Origin: Spirochaetes bacterium GWF1_49_6
Lineage (GTDB): Bacteria > Spirochaetota > Brevinematia > Brevinematales > GWF1-51-8
Assembly (NCBI GenBank): GCA_001829395.1
Contig: MIBD01000031.1
Span: forward strand, 1 to 13,155
Direction: 5' to 3'
Length of the DNA stretch: 13,155 nucleotides
Numbering within the stretch: position 1 is the first letter of the stretch; the number at the start of each line of letters is the position of its first letter. A program made the translations under genes and the position numbers. Shown in pieces: positions 1 through 6,332 of this stretch. Under the pieces are notes generated by a model that was not told where the DNA came from, did not search any database, and worked only from the letters and a program-made list of their open reading frames with translations.

Positions 1-143
1 CGTATCAGGTTCTGGATACACTCCGGAATATGCCGCTTATGGTCTAAGTGGTTCTGAACACAGAGCACGCAGTTTCCGCGAATCGGACATCCGCCCTGCG
101 TACATGTGCAGAACTTATTCAATGAAATATCGAAATCTTTCAT
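1..143 (-). CDS. Small Cys-rich protein, DUF6485-like (3' end outside window)
   Basis: Reading the minus strand from ATG at 143 gives 47 codons with no stop before the window edge, so the C-terminus is missing. The ATG is preceded by AAAGGA with 8 nt spacing, a good ribosome binding site. The peptide has cysteines at 12, 14, 19, 25, 28 and 42 and histidines at 32, 35 and 38, in the pattern CxC-x4-C-x5-CxxC. This looks like a small metal-binding knuckle. From memory it resembles the short cytosolic DUF6485 proteins, which carry a similar CTCT...C...C..C..H...C pattern, but I cannot run a search. No function is established for that family. It is transcribed in the same direction as the cbiM-like gene but separated from it by a terminator, so it probably has its own promoter. 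Coding status is fairly convincing; the family name is tentative. Confidence 0.6.
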   Translation of the reverse strand, partial: MKDFDISLNKFCTCTQGGCPIRGNCVLCVQNHLDHKRHIPECIQNLI

Positions 144-173
144 AGGTTTATTCCTTTGTATGTAATAAGGGTG

Positions 174-262
174 CTTCTAAAAACTCTGATTATTCTAACA
201 TATTAAAGTATAATTGATTATAAAACGCCCAATGGACACTTCCTTAACAGAGTATTTAGAAG
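174..262. repeat. Imperfect 15-bp inverted repeat, 59-nt spacer
   Basis: CTTCTAAAAACTCTG at 174-188 is matched on the opposite strand by the segment at 248-262, with a single mismatch. Allowing a one-base gap, the match extends outward to GGT on both sides. The 59 nt between the arms are AT-rich and non-coding. It lies between the Cys-rich gene and the cbiM terminator. It could be the ends of a decayed mobile element, a long RNA stem or an operator. No clear target duplication is visible. Confidence 0.5.
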
Positions 263-270
263 TGACCATA

Positions 271-304
271 AATAAAAAATCCGGCGAAGACACGCCCCGC
301 CGGA
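271..304 (-). terminator. Intrinsic terminator of the cbiM-like gene
   Basis: In minus-strand orientation a 7-bp GC-rich stem, TCCGGCG/CGCCGGA (298-304 with 280-286), closes an 11-nt loop. It is followed by a T-rich tract (complement of 271-280). It begins 22 nt after the stop codon of the minus-strand gene at 326, so it is well placed to end that transcript. This leaves the cbiM-like gene as a single-gene unit. Confidence 0.8.
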
Positions 305-325
305 TAGAAAATTAAAGTTCTATAA

Positions 326-1297
326 TTATAATTTCTGAGGCGCGGTTTTACGGTTGAATAATAACCCCAGCAGGTACATGACGCCGAATGTCAGCGCGAC
401 CCCGATCAGCCCGGCGATACCGGTCGATAACGCGGGATTAGCGATACCCGCGACCGAATAATCCGCGAGAGGAGCGACCCACACGGAGGTGGGAAGTCCC
501 GCGGCGGCATGGATGCCGGAAAGCGGGGCTACAAACGCAGGAGCCGTCTCGTGGAGCGCGTTAAACTTCGACGCGACCCATTCCAGCCCGTCGGGGAAAC
601 CGCTAGCGAGCGGGCTTAGTACCAACGCGACCACCGCCGCCGATACGAGGGGGATGCCCGCCGACATCTTCTGCGACGATGCGACTTTGCTATTCGCGAA
701 CGCCAGCCCGAGGAGCGCGGTCAGAAGGCCCTCGCCGATACCGATCAGGATATGCACCGACAGCATCGCGGGTAAACCCTGCGCTAACGCGATCTCGCCG
801 CCTATGCCGATTTCCAGCGCGCATGCGCCGGACGCCAGCACAGTCGAGAGCCATGCCCCGGCGAACAGGAGGCCGTATTTCATCACCGGGTTACCGGAGA
901 TTTTTTCATTTTTATAGAGACGGGTCAGGATGATACCGGGAATCGCGCCGATTAGCGCCATATTGATAATATTCGCGCCGAGGACATTGAGACCCCCGTC
1001 GGAGAATATGAGGCTCTGGATCGCGAGGATAATGGACATGGAGATCACCCCGAACGGAGCGCCGAGGAGCAGGATGGCGAGGGTGGTGCCGATCAGGTGG
1101 CCGGAAGTCCCGTCCATAATAGGGAAATTCATCATCTGCGCGGCGAATATCAGAGAAGTGACCGCCGCGAACTTCAACGCGGTGGGTTTTTCTTTCGCGC
1201 GTAACGCCAAAACCGATGCGGTGGTGATTCCCGCGGCGGCTACGCCTGCCGTGACCGGACAAATCGCGCCGTTTAACATATACTGAGGAATATGCAT
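326..1297 (-). CDS. cbiM: Cobalt/nickel ECF transporter S component, CbiM/NikM with PDGLE domain
   Basis: This membrane protein binds Co2+ or Ni2+ and, with an energy-coupling module (CbiQ/CbiO-type), imports it. The N-terminus MHIP, the segment GTSGHLIG and many hydrophobic helices are typical of CbiM/NikM. A C-terminal part with FPDGLEW, APLADYSV and a last membrane helix matches the PDGLE domain that replaces CbiN/NikN in fused proteins. The longest frame begins at 1309 (MEKTMHIP). I place the start at the ATG at 1297. It has GGAG 6 nt upstream, the outer ATG has no ribosome site, and metal binding in the NikM structure uses the free Met1 amine, His2 and His67. With this start the GTSGH histidine falls exactly at residue 67. 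The protein is then 323 residues. No ATPase or CbiQ gene adjoins it, so the energy module must be encoded elsewhere. Cobalt versus nickel cannot be decided from sequence alone. Confidence 0.92.
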   Translation of the reverse strand: MHIPQYMLNGAICPVTAGVAAAGITTASVLALRAKEKPTALKFAAVTSLIFAAQMMNFPIMDGTSGHLIGTTLAILLLGAPFGVISMSIILAIQSLIFSDGGLNVLGANIINMALIGAIPGIILTRLYKNEKISGNPVMKYGLLFAGAWLSTVLASGACALEIGIGGEIALAQGLPAMLSVHILIGIGEGLLTALLGLAFANSKVASSQKMSAGIPLVSAAVVALVLSPLASGFPDGLEWVASKFNALHETAPAFVAPLSGIHAAAGLPTSVWVAPLADYSVAGIANPALSTGIAGLIGVALTFGVMYLLGLLFNRKTAPQKL

Positions 1298-1322
1298 AGT
1301 TTTCTCCATGAAATTTGTTTCT

Positions 1323-1353
1323 ATTATAGTAATTTATAGAATATTTTTGTCAA
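1323..1353 (-). promoter_or_regulatory. Sigma70-type promoter of the cbiM-like gene
   Basis: On the minus strand a perfect TTGACA (complement of 1348-1353) is followed by a perfect TATAAT (complement of 1323-1328), with a 19-nt spacer. That is longer than the ideal 17, so basal activity may be modest. It sits about 25 nt upstream of the chosen start codon. No NikR-type GTATGA/TCATAC pair and no cobalamin riboswitch core is visible between it and the gene. Confidence 0.65.
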
Positions 1354-1472
1354 GCAAAAAGCGGGATAAATGATTGTAAATGTGGTAGTTATAAACATTA
1401 GTAACAATAAACGATTGCAGGCGGGAACACCGTAATAAGACTCGCCGGATAAGAAAATAAGTGTCCGCGTAT

Positions 1473-1501
1473 TTGCTTTATTTTCAAGTCCCCGTTAAAA
1501 T
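1473..1501 (+). promoter_or_regulatory. Probable promoter of the thrS operon
   Basis: TTGCTT (1473-1478) and TAAAAT (1496-1501) are separated by 17 nt. Transcription would start about 25-30 nt before the thrS ATG. The short leader leaves no room for a T-box, and no T-box core sequence is seen upstream. Confidence 0.5.
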
Positions 1502-1535
1502 TAATATTTGCAATTTTCATTGTAGAGGTTGAATT

Positions 1536-3470
1536 ATGCCCGAGATCAAAATCGGAAGCGGAAAGCTGGACGTACAGGACGGAAAACGGATTATCGATGT
1601 GCTGAAGGAATTGAAGGAGAACCGCGCCGCGGCGAAAGAATTCGGCGTGTCCGGCGACCTGGACGAGGCGATTATCGCCGAGTATAACGGAGTCATGCGC
1701 GATTTATCCGCCCCCCTCGACGAAGAGGGTTATGTCAGGTTTCTCACGCCCCGAACGATCGAGGGACTGGATACCCTGCGTCACAGCGCGTCGCATATCA
1801 TGGCGATGGCGGGGATGCGTCTCTTCCCCGGCGCCAAGCTCGGCATCGGCCCGACGATTAAGGACGGGTTCTACTACGATATGGATATCCCCGGTACTGT
1901 GGTCGACGAAGACCTCGCGCGTATCGAAGAGGAGATGCAGAAGATTATAGACGAGAACCTGCCTGTAGTACGGAAGGATATATCTTACGACGAAGCGAAG
2001 AAAATGTTTGCTAAAATGGGACAGGATTATAAGATAGAGCTGATCGAGGAACTGAAGGCGCAGAATATCACCCTGTACACTCAGGGCGATTTTACCGATC
2101 TCTGCCGCGGCCCGCATATCCCGTCTACCCGGCACCTGAAGGCGTTCAAACTCCTATCGGTGGCGGGAGCGTATTGGCGGGGCAGCGAGAAGAACAAGAT
2201 GCTCACCCGTATCTACGGGACCGCGTTCGCCGATAAGAAGGAACTCAAGGAGCATCTCGAACTGATCGAGGAGCTCAAGAAGCGCGATCACCGCAAACTC
2301 GGGAAAGAGCTCGACCTGTTCAGTTTCCATGAGGAAGCGCCCGGGATGCCGTTCTGGCTCCCTAACGGTGTGATCATGAAAAACATACTGGTCGAATTCA
2401 TGCGCGGTAAGCTGAACGAATTGAACTATATCGAGATACAGACCCCGCTGATATTGAAGGACACCCTCTGGACGCGCTCGGGGCATATGGATAAATATAA
2501 AGAGAACATGTTCTTTACCGGGACTGTCGAGGGGGAAAGCCTCGCGATCAAGCCGATGAGCTGTCCCGGCGGATTTCTCGTGTACCGTGAGACCAAACAC
2601 TCATACCGTGAGCTGCCTCTCAAGGTCGCCGAATTCGGTATCGTGCACCGTTATGAACGATCCGGGAACCTGCACGGGCTTTTCCGGGTACGCGGATTTA
2701 CGCAGGACGACGCGCATATATTTATGACCCCCGACCAGATCGAGGGGCAGATCATAGAATTGATCAAGCTGATAGACGAGGTTTACTCGGCGTTCGGCTT
2801 CCAGTACAAGTTGGAGCTGTCGACCCGGCCTGAGATGTCGGTCGGTTCCGACGAGATGTGGGAAAATTCCACCGAGGCCCTGCGTCAGGCGCTCGTGAAG
2901 TCCGGCAGGGAGTTCAAGATCAACGACGGCGACGGGGCGTTCTACGGCCCGAAGATCGACTTCCATCTCGAGGACGCGCTCGGACGCACACACCAGTGCG
3001 GGACTATCCAGCTCGATATGAACCTGACCGAACGGTTCGACCTGAACTATACCGCGGCCGACGGGCAGGAGCACCGGGTGGTGATGCTGCACCGCGCGAT
3101 ATACGGAAGCCTCGAGCGTTTCATCGGCATACTCATCGAGCACCTCGCCGGGAAGTTCCCGGTATGGATATCGCCGGTTCAGGCTACTATACTGCCGGTA
3201 TCGGATAAGTTCAACGATTATGCCGCGAAGGTACTCGACGAACTCAAGAACGCCGGTATCCGCGCGGAAGCGGACTATTCATCGGAGAAACTGGGGTATA
3301 AAATTAGACAAGCGACGCTTAAAAAAGTCCCGTATATGCTGATAGTCGGCGAGAAAGAGGTCGAGGGCGGGAATATTTCCGTCCGCGGCCGCGATAAGGG
3401 CGATCTCGGCGCATCGGGTATTTCCGAATTTATTAAAAATATACTTGATGAAAATCAAAAAAGACTATAA
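1536..3470 (+). CDS. thrS: Threonyl-tRNA synthetase
   Basis: This class II synthetase charges tRNA-Thr with threonine in the cytoplasm. Its 644 residues are the usual full length. In order: an N-terminal TGS domain (about 1-65); the editing/second additional domain with H83xxxH87 and the C190/H194 pair in TDLCRGPH; the catalytic core (about 250-540); and the C-terminal anticodon-binding domain (about 545-644). The catalytic zinc ligands are C343 (MSCPGG), H394 (DDAHIF) and H519 (LHRAI). Motif 2 is HRYERSG at 371-377, with GLFRVRGFTQDDAH following. Motif 3 is at 519-530, and R520 is its arginine. The ATG has AGAGG 7 nt upstream. It heads the conserved order thrS-infC-rpmI-rplT. Nothing is missing or unusual in the enzyme. 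Confidence 0.98.
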   Translation: MPEIKIGSGKLDVQDGKRIIDVLKELKENRAAAKEFGVSGDLDEAIIAEYNGVMRDLSAPLDEEGYVRFLTPRTIEGLDTLRHSASHIMAMAGMRLFPGAKLGIGPTIKDGFYYDMDIPGTVVDEDLARIEEEMQKIIDENLPVVRKDISYDEAKKMFAKMGQDYKIELIEELKAQNITLYTQGDFTDLCRGPHIPSTRHLKAFKLLSVAGAYWRGSEKNKMLTRIYGTAFADKKELKEHLELIEELKKRDHRKLGKELDLFSFHEEAPGMPFWLPNGVIMKNILVEFMRGKLNELNYIEIQTPLILKDTLWTRSGHMDKYKENMFFTGTVEGESLAIKPMSCPGGFLVYRETKHSYRELPLKVAEFGIVHRYERSGNLHGLFRVRGFTQDDAHIFMTPDQIEGQIIELIKLIDEVYSAFGFQYKLELSTRPEMSVGSDEMWENSTEALRQALVKSGREFKINDGDGAFYGPKIDFHLEDALGRTHQCGTIQLDMNLTERFDLNYTAADGQEHRVVMLHRAIYGSLERFIGILIEHLAGKFPVWISPVQATILPVSDKFNDYAAKVLDELKNAGIRAEADYSSEKLGYKIRQATLKKVPYMLIVGEKEVEGGNISVRGRDKGDLGASGISEFIKNILDENQKRL

Positions 3471-3604
3471 AATAAAGGCGGTTCTAAGCGCCGGGTAAAT
3501 GTCCATAAGTAATAGCGAATTGAGATTTAAAGCCGGAAACGCCTCAAGGCTGTTTTCGGTTCATAGAGCGACCGAGATTCACCGTATTGTAAAGGAGGAT
3601 TCAC
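3471..3604 (+). promoter_or_regulatory. Putative infC leader with alternative hairpins
   Basis: The 134-nt thrS-infC gap contains a strong hairpin. CCGGAAACGCC (3533-3543) pairs with GGC and GTTTTCGG (3548-3559) around a TCAA loop, with one bulged T and one G-T pair. The 3' arm of this hairpin (3554-3560, TTTCGGT) can instead pair with ACCGAGA (3571-3577), so the two folds exclude each other. No T-run follows, so it is not a simple terminator. Leader RNAs bound by L20 control infC-rpmI-rplT in Firmicutes and rpmI in E. coli. An equivalent role here is inference, and I do not recognise a known Rfam family. Confidence 0.4.
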
Positions 3605-4156
3605 ATCGCAGAGAAAGACGGGCTGCCGCCCAAACCACAACCGAAGGATAAACTTCGGATTAACGATGAAATCAAGGCGAAGGAAATCCGTGTCATCGGA
3701 AGCGACGGTTCCCAAGTCGGAGTGATTACGGTGGAAGAAGCGTTGAAGATGGCGGCGCTGGATGAGCTCGATTTAGTCGAGATTTCTCCCGAAGCGGATC
3801 CGCCTGTATGTAAAATTGTCGATTTCGGCAAATTTGTATACCAGCGCGAGAAGAAAGTCAAAGAGGCGAAAAAGAAGCAGAAGATTATCGAACTGAAAGA
3901 AATGAAGTTCAGCCCCAAGATCGATAAGCACGATTACCAGTACCGGGTACAGCATATCCTGAACTTTCTCGATAAGGGCGATAAGGTCAAGGTGACCATC
4001 CGTTTCCGCGGGCGTGAAATGAGCCATACGGAATTCGGGTTCGAATTGATCCAGAAGATATTGGAAGAAGTGAAGGAATTTTGTACGATAGAAAAACCGC
4101 CGAAGCTCGAGGGACGCAGCCTCACCGCGGTACTTTCACCGTTAAAGAAAAAATAA
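3605..4156 (+). CDS. infC: Translation initiation factor IF-3 (ATC start)
   Basis: IF-3 binds the 30S subunit, prevents 50S joining and checks the start codon-initiator tRNA pairing. The product is 183 residues, the normal length. The N-domain (about 17-90) contains LRINDEIKAKEIRVIG and, at 66-76, PPVCKIVDFGK. The C-domain (about 95-183) contains KFSPKIDKHDYQYR, KVKVTIRFRGREM and the end motif GRSLTAVLSP. The frame is stopped by TAA at 3590-3592, and no ATG, GTG or TTG follows until GTG at 3722, which would cut off the first half of the N-domain. ATC at 3605 is 6 nt after AAAGGAGG (3591-3598) and gives the expected N-terminus. ATT at 3599 touches the Shine-Dalgarno and is less likely. A rare AUU/AUC-type start is the classical basis of IF-3 autoregulation. 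Gene identity is certain; the start is strongly supported. Confidence 0.95.
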   Translation: MAEKDGLPPKPQPKDKLRINDEIKAKEIRVIGSDGSQVGVITVEEALKMAALDELDLVEISPEADPPVCKIVDFGKFVYQREKKVKEAKKKQKIIELKEMKFSPKIDKHDYQYRVQHILNFLDKGDKVKVTIRFRGREMSHTEFGFELIQKILEEVKEFCTIEKPPKLEGRSLTAVLSPLKKK

Positions 4157-4174
4157 ACTGTTCGGAGGAATTAG

Positions 4175-4372
4175 ATGCCCAAGCTTAAAACGAACCGTTC
4201 CGCCGCGAAACGTTTTTATGTCAGCGGAAGCGGAAAACTTATGCGCAGAATGGCGGGCAAGAGCCATCTTTTATCACATAAATCGAAAAGAAGAAAACGG
4301 GTTCTTTCGATGGATACAGAGATTTTCAAAGGCGATCAGGCACGTATCAAACACCTGATTCCCTATCTATAA
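4175..4372 (+). CDS. rpmI: 50S ribosomal protein L35
   Basis: This 65-residue, very basic protein begins MPKLKTNRSAAKRF and carries the conserved KSHLLSHKSKRRKR segment of bacterial L35, at the usual length. It sits 18 nt after infC, with GGAGG about 6 nt before the ATG, in the standard infC-rpmI-rplT order. L35 is a small component of the large ribosomal subunit. Confidence 0.98.
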   Translation: MPKLKTNRSAAKRFYVSGSGKLMRRMAGKSHLLSHKSKRRKRVLSMDTEIFKGDQARIKHLIPYL

Positions 4373-4390
4373 AATGAACGGAGGAAATGA

Positions 4391-4747
4391 ATGAGAGCAC
4401 GATACACGGTTGCCGGGCGCGAGAGACATAAACAGGTTCTGAAACGCGCCAAAGGCTTTTTAGCTTCCCGCAGATACCGTATCAAGGTCGCAAAGGAAGC
4501 GGTCTTGCACGCTATGCGTCATGAATATGTGGGACGCAAGCAGAAGAAGAGAGACTTCCGCGCTCTCTGGATTACCCGCCTCAACGCGTTTGTACGCGCG
4601 GAGGGAATCACCTACTCCCGTTTCATCAACGGGCTGAACAAATCGAAAGTCGATATTAACCGTAAGATACTTGCCTATCTCGCTGTTACCGATCCCGATG
4701 CGTTGCGGAAATATGTCGAGATTGCCAAGGCGGCAGTCGGCAAATGA
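4391..4747 (+). CDS. rplT: 50S ribosomal protein L20
   Basis: This 118-residue basic protein has the L20 features: the N-terminal extension with RHKQVLKRAKGF, the segment YRIKVAKEAVLHAMRHEYVGRK, and RKILAYLAVTDPDAL near the end. L20 binds 23S rRNA early in 50S assembly, and in several bacteria it represses its own operon. GGAGG precedes the ATG by about 6 nt, and the gene follows rpmI by 18 nt. Its stop codon overlaps the start of the next gene (ATGA), which is unusual for the end of this operon. Confidence 0.98.
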   Translation: MRARYTVAGRERHKQVLKRAKGFLASRRYRIKVAKEAVLHAMRHEYVGRKQKKRDFRALWITRLNAFVRAEGITYSRFINGLNKSKVDINRKILAYLAVTDPDALRKYVEIAKAAVGK

Positions 4748-5601
4748 GAAGAGTCCGCAATATTGCGACTTTCTTCTTATTTATACTGATTATCATCACT
4801 TCGGGAGCCCGCCCTTTATGGGGTAGGCTTCCGAATTTGCATTTATTGGATAACTACTTTTGTAAAGAGAACGAGACACTCCTGTTTCTGGAATACCAGA
4901 ATATCGGGCTGGAAAAAACATCTCTGCACGCGATGATTTTTTCCGTGGAGTACGGAATTAACCAGAATCTCCAGCTCGGGTTCAATGTCCCTTATCTCAT
5001 TATGAGCGGGGCTTATGATTCCGGCGCGCTGGGCAACCTGTCCGCTTTTATCAAGTTCTCGATCGCAAAATCGGACGTGCTGACATGGCTGCTTTCCGGC
5101 GAGCTCTATTTCCGTTTCGCGACAGGCATCTCGTCGGACGAGGGGATTCGCTGGGTGAACGGCGTCCCGCATAATTATTACCCCTTCGTATCGCGGACGA
5201 CATTGTTTTCTCCGTCGGTGATCGGCTCCCTTCTGATAGGCGACGTGATGCTGAATACGTCGATCGGATATAAGAGCGAGGGTACTGCCGATGAGGGGCT
5301 TTTCGATTTCGCTATCGAGTACGACCGGATCGATTTCCAGATATCCGCCGATTATTTTTTCAAATTTGTCATCAATCCCGATGACGATCTGTTTTTATTC
5401 TTCCGTCCCGTGGTATATTTAGAGTATAAGCTGAATTTAAGCGAAAAAATAATGATCCCGGACGGGTTCTACACGACAGTAGAACTGAATTTCAAACTGA
5501 AAAAAATCATGCGATGGAAGTTTTTATTGTCGGTTCCCGTGTACAGTAAGACACCGATCGACAGTTATCTGTTTTCCGTCCAGATAGGAAAATCTTTTTA
5601 G
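4744..5601 (+). CDS. Probable outer-membrane beta-barrel protein
   Basis: I do not recognise a named gene. The 285-residue product starts with a clear signal peptide: MRRVRN, a hydrophobic stretch at about 7-20, and probable cleavage near SGA or LWG at 20-27. The mature part is built of short alternating hydrophobic/polar stretches separated by turns, rich in Tyr and Phe, such as LQLGFNVPYLIM, SADYFFKFVI and KFLLSVPVYS. It ends in ...VQIGKSF. A C-terminal Phe after alternating residues is the usual BAM recognition signal of barrel proteins. The pattern of paired strands describing an environment of 'SVEYGINQNLQLGFNVPYL' type recalls the phenol-MetA/DUF3187-like transporter barrels, but this is only a resemblance. 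The start overlaps the rplT stop by 4 nt, which suggests translational coupling to the ribosomal operon. No terminator is evident after it. Confidence 0.75.
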   Translation: MRRVRNIATFFLFILIIITSGARPLWGRLPNLHLLDNYFCKENETLLFLEYQNIGLEKTSLHAMIFSVEYGINQNLQLGFNVPYLIMSGAYDSGALGNLSAFIKFSIAKSDVLTWLLSGELYFRFATGISSDEGIRWVNGVPHNYYPFVSRTTLFSPSVIGSLLIGDVMLNTSIGYKSEGTADEGLFDFAIEYDRIDFQISADYFFKFVINPDDDLFLFFRPVVYLEYKLNLSEKIMIPDGFYTTVELNFKLKKIMRWKFLLSVPVYSKTPIDSYLFSVQIGKSF

Positions 5602-5678
5602 AATTGGATACGGAAAGTCGATAAATATTAATGCGCGGTTTTACGGTACGGGCAATATAGTATTCGACAAAAGTGCAA

Positions 5679-5694
5679 GATTTAACAATAAATC
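5679..5694. promoter_or_regulatory. Operator-like palindrome upstream of the sigma-factor gene
   Basis: GATTTA (5679-5684) and TAAATC (5689-5694) form a perfect 6-bp inverted repeat with spacer ACAA. It lies in the 163-nt gap before the sigma-factor gene, just upstream of the candidate promoter. It could bind a dimeric regulator or occur by chance in AT-rich DNA. No partner is known. Confidence 0.25.
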
Positions 5695-5708
5695 GCCCGG
5701 TGGCCGGT

Positions 5709-5738
5709 TTGATTCCGTCATATTGGGCGGGATAGATT
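5709..5738 (+). promoter_or_regulatory. Candidate promoter of the sigma-FecR unit
   Basis: TTGATT (5709-5714) and TAGATT (5733-5738) with an 18-nt spacer resemble a housekeeping promoter about 25 nt before the sigma-factor ATG. I looked for an ECF-type autoregulatory pair (AAC-containing -35 with CGTC/CGTA -10 at about 16 nt) and did not find a convincing one. Confidence 0.35.
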
Positions 5739-5764
5739 AACGGCACTACTAATTTGAGGGTTTC

Positions 5765-6328
5765 ATGGATATCAGAGAACTCTCTGAAAAAGAATTTACC
5801 GTTCGACTGAAAGAAACTGCGCTTAAAAGTGGGGTATACTCCGATGAATTCTCGCGCTATGCCAGCGAGTTATTTAACCGTTATTATCCCCAGGGATATA
5901 ATATCGCCCGTTATTACGGGCTGACGCACGACGACGCTTCGGACGCGGTGCAAAGCGCGATCATCAAGACATTCCATTCTATAAAAAAATTCGATACCAA
6001 ACGGCTATTCAAGCCGTGGTTTTTCAAAATTGTGATGAATTGCGTCCGGGATAAGTATAACGAGCTTCGGCGGGTTCGCCATGAAAAACTGGAAAAAGCC
6101 CAAGAGATGTCAAAAGAAATTTTCGAAGAATTTCACATTAAGGAGTCTTTGAACGGTATTATTAGTAGATTACCGGAAAAATTGAAATCGGTCGTCCTTC
6201 TTCGGGTTTACGCCGATTTGGAGTTCGAATCGATATCGAAAGTTCTCGGAGTAAGTGTCCGGCAGTTGCATAATAGACTAAAAGAGGCGTATAATATGAT
6301 AGAAAAATCGCTCAACGAAGGGGCGTAA
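5765..6328 (+). CDS. ECF-type sigma-70 family RNA polymerase sigma factor
   Basis: This 187-residue protein has only the two sigma regions typical of the ECF group. Region 2 (about 34-105) includes DDASDAVQSAIIKTFHSI (core and -10 binding) and KPWFFKIVMNCVRDKYNELRR. Region 4 (about 128-182) has the helix-turn-helix LEFESISKVLGVSVRQLHNRLKEAY, which would read the -35 box. A charged linker (106-127) joins them. A 30-residue extension precedes region 2. GAGGG lies 5 nt upstream of the ATG. The next gene, 4 nt downstream, encodes a membrane FecR-domain protein. That fits the common layout of an ECF sigma with a co-transcribed membrane regulator that holds or activates it. Its targets are unknown. 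The gene is visibly more AT-rich than thrS or dprA. Confidence 0.9.
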   Translation: MDIRELSEKEFTVRLKETALKSGVYSDEFSRYASELFNRYYPQGYNIARYYGLTHDDASDAVQSAIIKTFHSIKKFDTKRLFKPWFFKIVMNCVRDKYNELRRVRHEKLEKAQEMSKEIFEEFHIKESLNGIISRLPEKLKSVVLLRVYADLEFESISKVLGVSVRQLHNRLKEAYNMIEKSLNEGA

Positions 6329-6332
6329 AAAA

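Noticed and set aside
489..1286. Open frames on the plus strand opposite the cbiM-like gene
   Set aside because: Composition is Ala/Pro/Arg-rich, as expected from a reversed membrane-protein gene; no ribosome sites or family signatures.
1354..1535. T-box, cobalamin or nickel riboswitch between cbiM and thrS
   Set aside because: No conserved T-box, B12-box or NiCo-type core is present. One weak stem (1420-1425 with 1441-1446) has a 15-nt loop and no T-run.
1704..3143. Several 65-180-codon minus-strand frames within thrS
   Set aside because: They lie opposite highly conserved thrS codons and show no recognisable domains.
3477..3492. Short hairpin GGCG/CGCC just after thrS as a terminator
   Set aside because: Only 4 bp with an 8-nt loop and no T-tract. 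infC is expected to be co-transcribed with thrS or from within the gap.
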